A stretch of DNA of 64,000 bases from Micromonospora echinofusca (GCF_900091445.1 NZ_LT607733.1:6413001-6477000), one strand, 5' to 3'. Positions 10,704 to 19,535 are shown, counted from the stretch's first letter. The notes: a model not told the origin generated them from the letters alone. A program made the numbers and translations.

Positions 10704-10734
10704 CGGGCCCGCGCCGCGGTGCGGCGCGGGCCCG
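10704..10734 (-). terminator. GC-rich hairpin downstream of YceI gene
   Basis: CGGGCCCGCGCCGC (10704-10717) pairs perfectly with GCGGCGCGGGCCCG (10721-10734) over 14 bp with a 3-nt loop, 17 bp past the stop of the YceI gene. There is no U-tract, which is common for actinobacterial terminators. Confidence 0.7.
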
Positions 10735-10750
10735 GAGGCGGTACGACGGA

Positions 10751-11332
10751 TCAGGCTTGGCGGACGGCCTCGCCCTCGATCTCGATCTTGATCTTCTTGC
10801 CGACCAGCACGCCCCCGGTCTCCAGGGCGACGTTCCAGGTCAGGCCGAAGTCCTCGCGGTCGATCTCGGTCATGGCGGAGAAGCCGAAGATGTCCTGCCC
10901 GAACGGGCTACGGCCGACGCCCTCGAACTCGACCTCGAGGTCGACCGGGCGGGTGACGCCCTTGATGGTCAGCTCGCCGGAGAGGACGAACTCGTTGCCG
11001 TCGCGGGACTTCACGCCCGTGCTACGGAACTCCAGGGTCGGGAAGCTCTCGACGTCGAGGAACTCGGGGCTGCGCAGGTGCGTGTCGCGGTCGGCCTGGT
11101 TGGTGTTGATGGTGGCCGCCTGGATGGTGGCGCTCACCGCCGACTGCATCGGGTCCTCGGCGACGGTGATGGTGGCGCTCGCGTCGGCGAACTCACCGCG
11201 CACCTTGCTGACCATCATGTGCCGGGCGACGAAGCCCACGCGCTTGTGTGCCGCGTCCAGCAGGTAGGTGCCGGCGGTCGGGATCGTGAGGCCGTCCCAG
11301 TCGCGGGTGACCGGTGCGGTGCTGCTGGTCAT
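10751..11332 (-). CDS. YceI family protein
   Basis: A 193-residue member of the YceI family, a lipocalin-like beta-barrel that binds polyisoprenoid-type lipids. Typical blocks are present: AGTYLLDAAHKRVGFVARH near the start, then VRGEFADASATI, TNQADRDTHLRSPEFLDVE, FPTLEFRST and ELTIKGVTRPVDLEVE. There is no signal peptide, so it is probably cytoplasmic as in other actinobacterial YceI proteins. It is divergent from the MarR regulator at 11437, with 104 bp between starts, a common actinobacterial pairing in which the MarR protein controls both genes. Confidence 0.93.
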   Translation of the reverse strand: MTSSTAPVTRDWDGLTIPTAGTYLLDAAHKRVGFVARHMMVSKVRGEFADASATITVAEDPMQSAVSATIQAATINTNQADRDTHLRSPEFLDVESFPTLEFRSTGVKSRDGNEFVLSGELTIKGVTRPVDLEVEFEGVGRSPFGQDIFGFSAMTEIDREDFGLTWNVALETGGVLVGKKIKIEIEGEAVRQA

Positions 11333-11386
11333 GGAAACTGCCCTCCGTGGGGGAATTGGTTTAGTAGCCCAACGACTGTCACAGCA

Positions 11387-11417
11387 ACTATAGGCATAAC
11401 AACATTCCCGGTGTCAA
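11387..11417 (-). promoter_or_regulatory. Putative promoter of the YceI gene
   Basis: On the minus strand, TTGACA (11412-11417) is followed after 19 nt by TATAGT (11387-11392), in an unusually AT-rich gap between the divergent YceI and MarR genes. GTAGC (11364-11368) and GCTAC (11423-11427) are inverted around it and could be part of a MarR site. The spacer is longer than the ideal 17 nt. Confidence 0.5.
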
Positions 11418-11436
11418 GTACTGCTACGATGGGCGG

Positions 11437-11946
11437 GTGGACCAGAACGTGTTCGATGACCCCCGGATCACCGCCGTCGGCCTGCTCGTCGAGGCGCACG
11501 CCGGGCTCTCGGCCCGGTTCGCCGCCCAGTTCGAGGAGCACGGCCTCTCCCCGGTCGAGTTCGAGGTGCTGACCAGACTCGCCCGCTCACCCGGCAACCA
11601 GTTGCGCATGACCGACCTGGCCGCGCAGACCTCGCTGTCGACCAGCGGCGTCACCCGCGTGGTGGACCGGATGGAACGCGACGGGCTGCTCACCCGCCGC
11701 GCGTGCCCCTCAGACCGGCGCAGCTCGTTCGCCGTGGTCACGGCCTCCGGCCTGCAACGACTCGACGAGACCCTGCCCGGGCACCTGCGGATCATCGAGC
11801 AGTGGTTCACCGGCCAACTCGACCCGGCGGCGCTGGGCGCCCTGCTCGACGGGCTGCGCCGGGTCCGCGACGCGGTGCACCCCGGCGCCACCGCCGGAAG
11901 CACCGGATCCGCCGCCGACCTGGACGAGACCGGCACCCCGTCCTGA
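11437..11946 (+). CDS. MarR-family transcriptional regulator
   Basis: A 169-residue winged-helix protein. The N-terminal dimer helix is followed by GLSPVEFEVLTRLARSPGN, the recognition region MTDLAAQTSLSTSGVTRVVD, and the wing with GLLTRRACPSDRRSSFAVVT, where DRR is the MarR signature. GTG 11437 is the likely start. It is divergent from the YceI gene, which it probably represses together with itself. A Cys in the wing (RRACPSD) is noted but is not the N-terminal sensor Cys of OhrR proteins. Confidence 0.92.
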   Translation: MDQNVFDDPRITAVGLLVEAHAGLSARFAAQFEEHGLSPVEFEVLTRLARSPGNQLRMTDLAAQTSLSTSGVTRVVDRMERDGLLTRRACPSDRRSSFAVVTASGLQRLDETLPGHLRIIEQWFTGQLDPAALGALLDGLRRVRDAVHPGATAGSTGSAADLDETGTPS

Positions 11947-12080
11947 CGCGTACCCGAGGGCCGCTCGGCACCGGCAGAAAGAGCGGCAGAACTGCCGCAC
12001 CCACGCGCCGATAGACGATCAAACCGGACGAGGCCGCGTGCGGGCGGTGGCTAGTCTTCGGGCAGTGGGGACGCACCGGG

Positions 12081-12141
12081 GGGTGACGGCGCGGACGACG
12101 AGCGAGGGGTAGCAAGAGGGGCTCCGTCGTCCGCGCCACCC
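12081..12141. terminator. Bidirectional hairpin between MarR and NB-ARC regulator genes
   Basis: GGCGCGGACGACG (12088-12100) pairs exactly with CGTCGTCCGCGCC (12125-12137). GGGTG/CACCC flanks can extend the stem with a small bulge. It lies in the 263-bp gap between two convergent genes, as expected for a shared terminator. Confidence 0.6.
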
Positions 12142-12209
12142 CCGGTCCGGTCCGCGGACCAGCCCCTTCGCCGACCCGGCCGCCACCGCGCCGGCCCGCC
12201 TTCCCCGCG

Positions 12210-14840
12210 CTATCCGTTCCGGCTCGCGGTCGACGCGCGCAGCAACTCCTCCTCGTGCGGCAGCAGCCGTACGCCGCTCTGCCGGCAGGCCCGCTCCAGG
12301 TGGTCCATGACCACGGGATCGCCCGAGCTGGCGGCCAGGCCCACCAGCGCCTCCACCACGTCCCGCCGGTCCTGACCGCCGGCGCCCGCCGCCGCGGCGG
12401 CGGCGAACCACTCCGCCGCCAGCTCACGATCGCCCCGGTGCAGGGCCAGGTTCCCCTCGATCAACGCGCAGATCCCGTCCTCGGGTCGCACCCCCTGCGT
12501 CACGCCCGGAAGGCGCCCCGGCGGCCAGGCCTCCCCGAGGCGCGGCGCGGGCGGCCCCGGGGGCGGGCGCAGCTCGGCCAGCACCGCGACGGCCTCGGCG
12601 GAACGGCCGGCGCGGGCCAGTGCCAGCCCCACCGTGCCGAGCACCCGACGGCGGTGGCCGGGGTCGCCGAGGTCCGCCAGCGCCGCCACCACCCGCCGCC
12701 CCTGGTCGACGGCGTCGGCGTACCGGCCCTCCAGGCGGGACACCTCGGCCAGGTTGGCCCGGGCGAGGACGCGCAGCCGCTGTTCACCGCTCTGCGCGGC
12801 GAGCCGGTCGACCGTGGCCAGCCGGCGCCGGGCAGCCGCCAGGTCGGCGACCCGGATGTCGTGCCAGGCCAGGTTGTTCTGCGCCACCGCCATGTCCCGG
12901 ACCCGCCCGTGCCGGACGGCCAGCGCGAGCACCGTCTCGGCCTGCGTGCGCGCCTCCCCGTACTCGCCGAGGGCGATCAGGAGGGCGCAGAGCACCGTGC
13001 GCGCCTCCAGCTCGCCCGTGACGTCGCCCGCTTCCCGGAACGCGGCCAGCGCCTCCCGCGCCGCCGGCAGCTCCTCGGCCCCGGCACCGTGCTCCGCCGC
13101 GAGCCGGGCCACCCCGAGCGACGCCCACGCCCGCAGCACCGGGTCGACATCGGCCGTACGCGGGTCCGCCAGCAGGCGCCGCAGCCACTGCCGGCCCGGC
13201 ACGTCGCGCCCCCGGAACCGCCACCAACGCGACAGCGCCGCCGCCAGCCGCAACGCGGTCAGCGGGTCGTCGACGGCGGCGTGCGCCAGGGCGGAACTGA
13301 TGTCGCCGCTCACCTCGTCCAGGCGGTGCACCGCCGCCGGCAGGTCGGCGCCGACCAGCTCCGGTGCGGTCCGCGCCACCAGCCGGGCGACGACCTGCGC
13401 GTGCCGGCGCCGGATCGCGGTCAGCTCGCCGGCGCCGGTCGCCTGCTCCGCGGCGAAGTCGCGTACGGCGTCGAGCAGGCGGAACCGGAACGGCCCGCTG
13501 CCCCGGACACTCAGCAGGCCGAGTTCGACGAGCCGGTCGAGCAGCGGCACCGGGTCCACGACCACCGTCCCGTCGGTGTCGGCGGGGTCGGCGAGCATCT
13601 CCTCGGCCAGCGCGACCGACCAGCGGTTGCCGAACGCGGCGAGCCGGCGCAAGGCGGCCCGCTCGTCCGGGGCGAGGAGGCGGTAGCTGACGGCCACCGC
13701 GTCGCGCAGCGTCTCCGCCACCGCCGCCCGGGGGCTCTCCGGGCGGCCCGGATCCCTCGTGTCCCAGCCCGGCCGCTCGGCCGCCCCGGACGAGGTGGCC
13801 AGGTCGAGGACGCGGTCGCCGTACCGGTCGAGCAGCTCGTTGAGGTCGAGGATCCGGCCCCGGGCCGCCATCAGCTCGATGGCGAGCGGGAGCCCGCCGA
13901 GGCGACGTACGAGGGCGGCGAGGGCGGGCAGCTCCGCCGGACCGGGCGGCTCCCGGCGCACCTGGGTGAGGCGGGCGATGAAGAGGGCCACGGCGGGGTA
14001 GTCGCCCAGCGCCGCCGGGCCCTTCCGCTCGCTGCCCGGCGGCGGTACGTCGAGGGGGGCGACCGGCCACACCCGCTCCCCGGGCAGGCCGACCGGGTGC
14101 CGGCCGGTGACCAGCACCCGCAGCGACGGCACCGCCCCGGTGAGGCGGTGCACCGTCTCGGCGACCGCGTCGGGGGCCCGCTCGGCCGCGTCGACGAGCA
14201 GCAGCGCCGCTCGGCCGTCGAGGCGGGCGGTCAGTTCGGACAGCCGGGCGACGCCGAAGACGGCGACCGAGGCGGAGAGGACGTCGGCGGCGTCCGAGCC
14301 CTCGCCGATGAGCACGCCGGCCGCGCCGCCGGGATGCTCGCGGGCGACCGCGTGGACCACCGACAGGGCCAGCGCGGTCTTGCCCACGCCGGCCAGCCCG
14401 ACCAGGCTGACCAGCCGGGGCCCGTGCCCGTCGGTGAACAGCCCGGCCAGCTCGACCAGGTCCCGGTCGCGGCCGACCAGCGCGACCGGGGGCGGGAGCG
14501 GGGCCGGCGTACCGGCGTGGTGGTCGAGGTCGACGCGGGCCGGCGGGGCGCCTCCGGGGGTGACCGGCCCGGCGGCCGGGACCGGCCCCCGGGCGGCGGC
14601 CAGGAACGCCGACCGGGCGGGCCCGGCCAGCTCCAGCGCGCTGGCGAGCAGCTCGACGGTGGTGCGCTGCGGCCGGGACGAGTGGCCCCGTTCGAGGTCG
14701 CGGACGGTCCGGACGCCGACGCCGGCCCGGCTCGCCAGCTCGGCCTGGGTCAGGCCGGCGGCGAGCCGGTGCCCGCGCAGCAGTGCAGACAGTCCGGTCC
14801 GACCGCCCGGTTGCGGCGAACGATCATGATCCGGAGTCAT
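12210..14840 (-). CDS. XRE-type regulator with NB-ARC ATPase and TPR-like repeats
   Basis: An 876-residue STAND-type regulator. The N-terminal HTH covers about residues 17-72 (LTQAELASRAGVGVRTVRD). A P-loop ATPase follows with Walker A GLAGVGKT at 148-155, a Walker-B-like LLLVDAAE, GRHP sensor and GGLPLAIEL (the GLPL motif of NB-ARC proteins). A winged-helix stretch and about 300 residues of helical TPR-like repeats end the protein. It probably switches between ADP and ATP states to control transcription; the signal is unknown. The ATG at 14840 was preferred to an in-frame start at 14984, because the extra residues would overlap the hairpin beyond the neighbouring gene. The start lacks a clear ribosome site, so a leaderless transcript is possible. 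Confidence 0.88.
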   Translation of the reverse strand: MTPDHDRSPQPGGRTGLSALLRGHRLAAGLTQAELASRAGVGVRTVRDLERGHSSRPQRTTVELLASALELAGPARSAFLAAARGPVPAAGPVTPGGAPPARVDLDHHAGTPAPLPPPVALVGRDRDLVELAGLFTDGHGPRLVSLVGLAGVGKTALALSVVHAVAREHPGGAAGVLIGEGSDAADVLSASVAVFGVARLSELTARLDGRAALLLVDAAERAPDAVAETVHRLTGAVPSLRVLVTGRHPVGLPGERVWPVAPLDVPPPGSERKGPAALGDYPAVALFIARLTQVRREPPGPAELPALAALVRRLGGLPLAIELMAARGRILDLNELLDRYGDRVLDLATSSGAAERPGWDTRDPGRPESPRAAVAETLRDAVAVSYRLLAPDERAALRRLAAFGNRWSVALAEEMLADPADTDGTVVVDPVPLLDRLVELGLLSVRGSGPFRFRLLDAVRDFAAEQATGAGELTAIRRRHAQVVARLVARTAPELVGADLPAAVHRLDEVSGDISSALAHAAVDDPLTALRLAAALSRWWRFRGRDVPGRQWLRRLLADPRTADVDPVLRAWASLGVARLAAEHGAGAEELPAAREALAAFREAGDVTGELEARTVLCALLIALGEYGEARTQAETVLALAVRHGRVRDMAVAQNNLAWHDIRVADLAAARRRLATVDRLAAQSGEQRLRVLARANLAEVSRLEGRYADAVDQGRRVVAALADLGDPGHRRRVLGTVGLALARAGRSAEAVAVLAELRPPPGPPAPRLGEAWPPGRLPGVTQGVRPEDGICALIEGNLALHRGDRELAAEWFAAAAAAGAGGQDRRDVVEALVGLAASSGDPVVMDHLERACRQSGVRLLPHEEELLRASTASRNG

Positions 14841-14947
14841 GGGCAGGAAGGGTACGGACGGGGTACGACCGACGGCAGACGACCGTCGTCCTGCCGACGC
14901 ACCGGTGCGGAAATCCGACAGGGGTCCGGACGGACGACGACGCGCGA

Positions 14948-14992
14948 CGGGCCCGGTGGCGCGAGGGGGGCCGCCCCACGCCACCGGGCCCG
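14948..14992 (-). terminator. Hairpin after acyl-CoA dehydrogenase gene
   Basis: GGGCCCGGTGGCG (14949-14961) pairs with CGCCACCGGGCCC (14979-14991); one more C/G pair closes a 14-bp stem with a 17-nt loop. It starts 8 bp past the stop of the acyl-CoA dehydrogenase gene, at the end of the catabolic operon. Confidence 0.7.
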
Positions 14993-14999
14993 CGCCGGG

Positions 15000-16154
15000 T
15001 CACATACCCAGGTCGCGCGCAATGATCATGCGCTGCACCTCGGACGTGCCCTCGCCGATCTCCAGGATCTTGGAGTCGCGCCAGAACCGCGCCACCGGGT
15101 ACTCGTTCATGAAGCCGTAGCCGCCGTGGATCTGGGTCGCCTCGCGGGCGTTGTCCACGGCGATGGTGCTGGCGTGCAGCTTGGCGATGGCGGCCTGCCG
15201 CTTGAACGGCTCGCCGGCGAGCATCCGCGCCGCCGCGTCGTAGTAGGCCAGGCGGGCGGTGTGCGCCTTCATCTCCATGTCGGCGATCTTGAACTGGATC
15301 GCCTGGTAGTTGCCGATCGGCTGGCCGAACGCCTGGCGCTCCTTCGCGTACCTGACCGACTCGTCGACGCAGCCCTGGGCCAGGCCGACAGCCAGGGCGG
15401 CGATGGCGATCCGCCCCTCGTCGAGGATGCGCAGGAACTGGGCGAAGCCCCGGCCGCGCTCGCCGAGCAGGTTCGCCGCCGGCACCCGGCAGTCGTCGAA
15501 GGTCAGCTCGTGGGTGTCCGAGGCGTTCCAGCCGACCTTGGAGTAGCCCGGCGCGACGGTGAAGCCCGGCGTGCCGGAGGGCACGATGATGGTGGAGAGC
15601 TCCTTGGAGCCGTCCGGGCGGGTGCCGGTGACCGCGGTGACGGTGACCAGCGCGGTGATGTCGGTGCCCGAGTTGGTGATGAACGCCTTGGACCCGTTGA
15701 TCACCCACTCGCCGGTGGACTCGTCGAGCACCGCGCGGGTCTGGGTGCCCCCGGCGTCCGAGCCGGTGCCCGGCTCGGTCAGCCCGAAGCCGGCCAGCGC
15801 CTCGCCGCTGAGCAGCTTCGGCAGCCACGTCGCCTTCTGCTCGTCGGTGCCGAAACGGTAGATCGGCATCGCGCCGAGCGAGACCGCCGCCTCCAGGGTG
15901 ATCGCCACGCTGGAGTCGACCCGGGCCAGCTCCTCCAGGGCGAGGCAGAGCGCGAAGTAGTCGCCGCCCATGCCGCCGTGCTCCTCGGCGAAGGGCAGGC
16001 CGAACAGGCCCATCTTGCCCATCTGCCGGATCACCTCGTACGGGAAGGTGTGCTTCTCGTAGTGCTCCGCGATGACCGGGGCGACCACCTCGCGCGCGAA
16101 TTCCCGCACGCTCTCCCGCAGCGCCTCTTGCTCCTCGGTGAGCCGGAAGTCCAT
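15000..16154 (-). CDS. Acyl-CoA dehydrogenase
   Basis: A 384-residue FAD enzyme of normal family length. The N-terminal helical domain starts MDFRLTEEQEALRESVREFA. The flavin/substrate motif is GFGLTEPGTGSDAGG; the C-terminal motif is QIHGGYGFMNEYPVARFWRD. Glu368 in IGEGTSEVQ occupies the catalytic-base position of short- and medium-chain enzymes, whereas isovaleryl-CoA dehydrogenases normally lack Glu there, so a saturated short or branched acyl-CoA substrate other than isovaleryl-CoA should be considered. ATG 16154 has a strong GGAGGA site. Last gene of the operon begun by the carboxyltransferase gene (107 bp gap). Confidence 0.93.
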   Translation of the reverse strand: MDFRLTEEQEALRESVREFAREVVAPVIAEHYEKHTFPYEVIRQMGKMGLFGLPFAEEHGGMGGDYFALCLALEELARVDSSVAITLEAAVSLGAMPIYRFGTDEQKATWLPKLLSGEALAGFGLTEPGTGSDAGGTQTRAVLDESTGEWVINGSKAFITNSGTDITALVTVTAVTGTRPDGSKELSTIIVPSGTPGFTVAPGYSKVGWNASDTHELTFDDCRVPAANLLGERGRGFAQFLRILDEGRIAIAALAVGLAQGCVDESVRYAKERQAFGQPIGNYQAIQFKIADMEMKAHTARLAYYDAAARMLAGEPFKRQAAIAKLHASTIAVDNAREATQIHGGYGFMNEYPVARFWRDSKILEIGEGTSEVQRMIIARDLGM

Positions 16155-16261
16155 GGAATCCTCCTGTGTGGATGGGCCGCCGGGCGCTCGTGACGCCGGG
16201 AACGGACAGGTCGCTGGTGCGCGGTGCGGATCCGGGCCGGCCGGGTGGGCCGGCGACGGGA

Positions 16262-17794
16262 TCAGACCGGGGTGACGCCGTGCCGGCGCCGGGAGAAGTG
16301 CCGCTCCTTGGTGCGGGCGGCGGCGAACCGCCGGACCAGCTCGGCACGCAGCTCGTGCGGCTCGATGATCGCGTCGACGACCAGTTCGCTGGCGAGCCGC
16401 ACCACGTCGATGTCGCGCTCGTACTCCTCGCGCTTCGCGGCGACGAACGCGGCCCGCTCGGACTCGTCCTCGATCGCCGCGATCTTGTTCGCGTAGACCG
16501 CGTTGACCGCCGCCTCGGCGCCCATCACCGCGATCTTGGCGGTGGGCAGCGCGATCGTGGCGTCCGGCTCGAAGCCCGGCCCGGCCATCGCGTAGAGGCC
16601 GGCGCCGTACGCCTTGCGGACCACCACGCAGATCTTGGGTACGGTCGCCTCCGAGATCGCGGTGATCATCTTGGCGCCGTGCCGGATGATGCCCTGCTTC
16701 TCCACCGCGCTGCCGACCATGAACCCGGGCACGTCGGAGAGGAAGAGCAGCGGCACGTTGAACGCGTCGCAGAGCTGCACGAAGCGGGTCGCCTTGTCGG
16801 CCGAGTCGACGAAGAGCACGCCGCCCTTGAACATCGAGTTGTTGCCGACCACGCCGACGACCTCGCCGTTCAGCCGGCCGAAGCCGATCGTCAGCTCCTT
16901 GGCCCAGAGCGCCTGGATCTCGAAGAAGGAGCCGTCGTCGAGCAGGCCCTTGACGTACCGTCGCATGTCGAACGCCTGCCGCTCGCTCGCCGGCACCAGC
17001 GCGGCCAGGTCGGCCTTCTCCGGCGCTTCGACGGCGGACGCGGCCGGCGGCTGCTGCGTCCAGTTGGTCGGGAGGTAGGACAGGTAGCGCCGCACCACGT
17101 CGAGGGCGTCGGCCTCCGTCTTGCAGAGGAAGTGCCCGACGCCGGACTCGGCGCAGTGCACCTTGGCCCCGCCCATCGCCTCCAGCGTGGTCTTCTCGCC
17201 GGTGACCATCTCGACCATCCGGTCGGAGCCGAGGTACATGCTGGCGTTGCCGTCGACCATGGCGACCACGTCGCAGAACGCCGGGATGTACGCCCCGCCG
17301 GCCGCGCTCGGCCCGAACAGCGCGCAGACCTGCGGGATGGAGCCGGAGGCGCGGACCTGGTTCCAGAAGATCTTGCCGGCGCCGCGACGGCCGGGGAAGA
17401 GGTCGACCTGGTCGGTGATCCGGGCGCCGGCCGAGTCGACCAGGTAGACCATCGGCACGCTGGTCGAGTAGGCCCGCTCGATGATCCGGATGATCTTCTC
17501 GACGGTACGGGCGCCCCAGCTACCCGCCTTGACCGTGGAGTCGTTCGCCATCAGGCAGACCGGGCGGCCGTCGATGGTCGCGGTGCCGGTCACCACGCCG
17601 TCGGCGGGGAGCCCTTCGGCCATCGCGTTGGCGTAGAGGCCGTCCTCGACGAAGGAGCCCTCGTCCACCAGGAGCGCTACCCGCTCCCGGGCGAAGAGCT
17701 TGCCCTTGGCGGCGTTCGCCGCGTGGTACTTGTCCGCACCGCCGGCCCGGGCCCGCTTGCGCAGCTGCTCCAGTGCCTCACCGTCGAGCGTCAC
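16262..17794 (-). CDS. Acyl-CoA carboxylase carboxyltransferase (beta) subunit, methylcrotonyl-CoA carboxylase type
   Basis: About 510 residues, the usual length. Crotonase-fold carboxyltransferase halves are visible. The N half has SAGARITDQVDLFPGR and FGPSAAGGAYIPA; the C half has FLSDVPGFMVGSAVE and the AYGAGLYAMAGPGFEPD block with MGAEAAVNAVY. GTG 17794 has a GAGGGAG site 6 nt upstream and is preferred; GTG 17824 is possible. The enzyme transfers carboxyl from biotin to an acyl-CoA. With HMG-CoA lyase and a biotin carboxylase nearby, methylcrotonyl-CoA (leucine breakdown) is the best substrate guess. A palindrome lies upstream at 17848. Confidence 0.92.
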   Translation of the reverse strand: MTLDGEALEQLRKRARAGGADKYHAANAAKGKLFARERVALLVDEGSFVEDGLYANAMAEGLPADGVVTGTATIDGRPVCLMANDSTVKAGSWGARTVEKIIRIIERAYSTSVPMVYLVDSAGARITDQVDLFPGRRGAGKIFWNQVRASGSIPQVCALFGPSAAGGAYIPAFCDVVAMVDGNASMYLGSDRMVEMVTGEKTTLEAMGGAKVHCAESGVGHFLCKTEADALDVVRRYLSYLPTNWTQQPPAASAVEAPEKADLAALVPASERQAFDMRRYVKGLLDDGSFFEIQALWAKELTIGFGRLNGEVVGVVGNNSMFKGGVLFVDSADKATRFVQLCDAFNVPLLFLSDVPGFMVGSAVEKQGIIRHGAKMITAISEATVPKICVVVRKAYGAGLYAMAGPGFEPDATIALPTAKIAVMGAEAAVNAVYANKIAAIEDESERAAFVAAKREEYERDIDVVRLASELVVDAIIEPHELRAELVRRFAAARTKERHFSRRRHGVTPV

Positions 17795-17847
17795 GCCGAC
17801 TCCCTCGCCACCTGAGCCGGTCACCTCGCGGCGGACCGGCTGACCTG

Positions 17848-17857
17848 AACGATCGTT
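17848..17857. promoter_or_regulatory. Palindromic operator candidate upstream of the carboxylase operon
   Basis: AACGATCGTT is a perfect 10-bp palindrome. On the minus strand it lies directly after a TAGCCT -10-like hexamer, so a bound repressor would cover the transcription start. The TetR gene of this cluster (21071-21694) is the natural candidate binder; that link is inference. Confidence 0.5.
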
Positions 17858-17936
17858 AGGCTAGCGCATCTGCACGGAGCTCGGCGAGCCGCGGGCGCGG
17901 AGGAGTCGGAACCGGGTCGCACCCGTCGGCCAGGCA

Positions 17937-17966
17937 TTGAAAATCATGAATTTATAGGGCTACGCT
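17937..17966 (+). promoter_or_regulatory. Putative promoter of the snapalysin-type protease gene
   Basis: TTGAAA (17937-17942), an 18-nt AT-rich spacer and TACGCT (17961-17966) lie 34 bp upstream of the ATG at 18000. This is the most AT-rich stretch in the neighbourhood. Confidence 0.55.
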
Positions 17967-17999
17967 CCGGATACCCCTCCACCCGGATTGGAGTCAGCG

Positions 18000-18560
18000 A
18001 TGACCTCACGACTCAACCGGCTCGCGGCCGCGTTCGCCGCGACGGCGCTCGCCACCCTCGGCGTCACGGTCGCCAACCCGACGCCCGCCTCGGCTGCCAT
18101 GACCATCTGCTACAACACCAGCCAGGCGGGCAGCTTCGCCGGTACGGCCAACCAGGCCGCCTCGATCTGGAACAACGCCACGTCGAACCTGACGCTCACG
18201 GCGAACTGCGGCTCCAACCTGCGGATCTACCAGATCACCGGCGGTGGCTCGTACGCCATCCGGACCAGCCTCGGCAACGGGCGGGTCTACATCGACACCC
18301 AGCAGGCCCAGCAGTACAGCCCGCTGCGGATCATGACGCACGAGATCGGGCACATCCTCGGCCTGCCCGACAACTACAACGGCAACTGCGCGCTGCTGAT
18401 GTCCGGCGGCAGCGCCGGCACCAGTTGCACCAACCCGTACCCGAGCACCACCGAGGCCAACCGGGTGTCCAGCCTCTTCGCCGGCACCCTCAGCACGAAC
18501 CGCGTCGGGTCGCAGATCTTCCGCGACAGCTGGCCGGCCACGCCCGCCACGGTGGGCTGA
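18000..18560 (+). CDS. Secreted small neutral protease, snapalysin type (M7)
   Basis: A 186-residue exported zinc protease. A signal peptide covers residues 1-32 (basic start, hydrophobic core, TPASA cut site). The zinc motif HEIGHILGLPD matches the HExxHxxGxxD signature of snapalysin, where the third ligand is Asp. Two Cys pairs are likely (TICYN/ANCGS and GNCAL/TSCTN). ATG 18000 has a GGAG site; an upstream TTG is less likely. The gene is on the opposite strand inside an otherwise minus-strand acyl-CoA degradation cluster and has its own promoter and terminator, so it is probably a later insertion there. Residue identity is clear; the natural substrate is unknown. Confidence 0.93.
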   Translation: MTSRLNRLAAAFAATALATLGVTVANPTPASAAMTICYNTSQAGSFAGTANQAASIWNNATSNLTLTANCGSNLRIYQITGGGSYAIRTSLGNGRVYIDTQQAQQYSPLRIMTHEIGHILGLPDNYNGNCALLMSGGSAGTSCTNPYPSTTEANRVSSLFAGTLSTNRVGSQIFRDSWPATPATVG

Positions 18561-18575
18561 CCGACCGGGTACGTC

Positions 18576-18604
18576 GGAGGGGCCGGCATCGTGCCGGCCC
18601 CTCC
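18576..18604. terminator. Bidirectional terminator between protease and HMG-CoA lyase genes
   Basis: GGAGGGGCCGGCA (18576-18588) pairs perfectly with TGCCGGCCCCTCC (18592-18604) around a 3-nt loop, in the 54-bp gap between the two convergent genes. Confidence 0.8.
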
Positions 18605-18614
18605 CCGCGCGCTA

Positions 18615-19535
18615 TCAGCCCGGCAGCGGCGTCAGCCGGGTACGCGGGCCCGCGCGGAGCACCCCGGACGGAAGCTGCCTGCCGACCAGTTCCTCGGCCA
18701 GCTCGGCCACCTCGATCAGGGCGTCCAGGTCGATGCCGGTATCGACGCCCATGTCGTGCAGCATGTGCACCGCCTCCTCGGTGGCCAGGTTCCCGCTGGC
18801 TCCGGGCGCGTACGGGCAGCCGCCGAGGCCGCCGACGCTGGCGTCGAACTCGGTCACCCCCAGCTCCAGGGCAGTCAGCATGTTGGCCAGCGCGGTGCCC
18901 CGGGTGTTGTGGAAGTGCAGCAGCACGGGAACGTGCGCGTTGCGGTCGCGTACCGCCGTCAGCAGCTCGCGCACCCGCCGGGGCGTACCCATGCCGGTGG
19001 TGTCGCCGAAGGCCACGCGGTCGGCGCCGTCGCGGACCACCCGGTCCACGATGGCGGCCACGCGCGCCGGATCGGTGTCCCCCTCGTACGGGCAGCCGAA
19101 GCTGGTCGCGACGATCACCTCGGCCTGCGCGCCGACGCCGTGCAGCAGGTCGATCAGCTCGGCGATGTCGTCCAGCGACTCCTCGGTGGAGCGGTTCACG
19201 TTGCGCCGGTTGTGCGTGTCGCTGGCCGAGACCACCACCTCGATCTCGGTGAACCCGGCGGCCAGCGCCCGCTGCGCGCCCCGGGTGTTCGGCACCAGCG
19301 CCGAGTAGCGCACGCCGTCGGCCTTCGCGGCCCGCTGCCACACCTCGTCGGCGTCGGCCATCTGCGGGATCGCCTTCGGGTGTACGAAGGAGACGGCCTC
19401 GATCCGCTTCACCCCGGTGCCGGAGAGGGCGTCGAGCAGCCGCACCTTGGCCTCGGTCGGGATCGGCTCCTCGTTCTGGAGCCCGTCGCGGGGCCCGACC
19501 TCCCGGATCGACACGGAGTTCGGCATTTCCGCCAT
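18615..19535 (-). CDS. Hydroxymethylglutaryl-CoA lyase
   Basis: A 306-residue TIM-barrel enzyme of the DRE/HMGL family. IREVGPRDGLQNE carries the catalytic Arg/Asp. FHNTRGTALANM carries metal-binding His residues. GGLGGCPYAPGASGNLATE is the HMG-CoA lyase signature with the active-site Cys. It cleaves HMG-CoA to acetyl-CoA and acetoacetate, the last step of leucine catabolism. It lies 89 bp downstream of the biotin carboxylase gene on the same strand and fits a Liu-type pathway with the carboxyltransferase and acyl-CoA dehydrogenase encoded beyond the protease gene. Confidence 0.95.
   Translation of the reverse strand: MAEMPNSVSIREVGPRDGLQNEEPIPTEAKVRLLDALSGTGVKRIEAVSFVHPKAIPQMADADEVWQRAAKADGVRYSALVPNTRGAQRALAAGFTEIEVVVSASDTHNRRNVNRSTEESLDDIAELIDLLHGVGAQAEVIVATSFGCPYEGDTDPARVAAIVDRVVRDGADRVAFGDTTGMGTPRRVRELLTAVRDRNAHVPVLLHFHNTRGTALANMLTALELGVTEFDASVGGLGGCPYAPGASGNLATEEAVHMLHDMGVDTGIDLDALIEVAELAEELVGRQLPSGVLRAGPRTRLTPLPG

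Noticed and set aside
12255..16193. Long plus-strand open frame of over 1300 codons
   Set aside because: It spans the opposite strand of the NB-ARC regulator and acyl-CoA dehydrogenase genes and has shadow-like composition.
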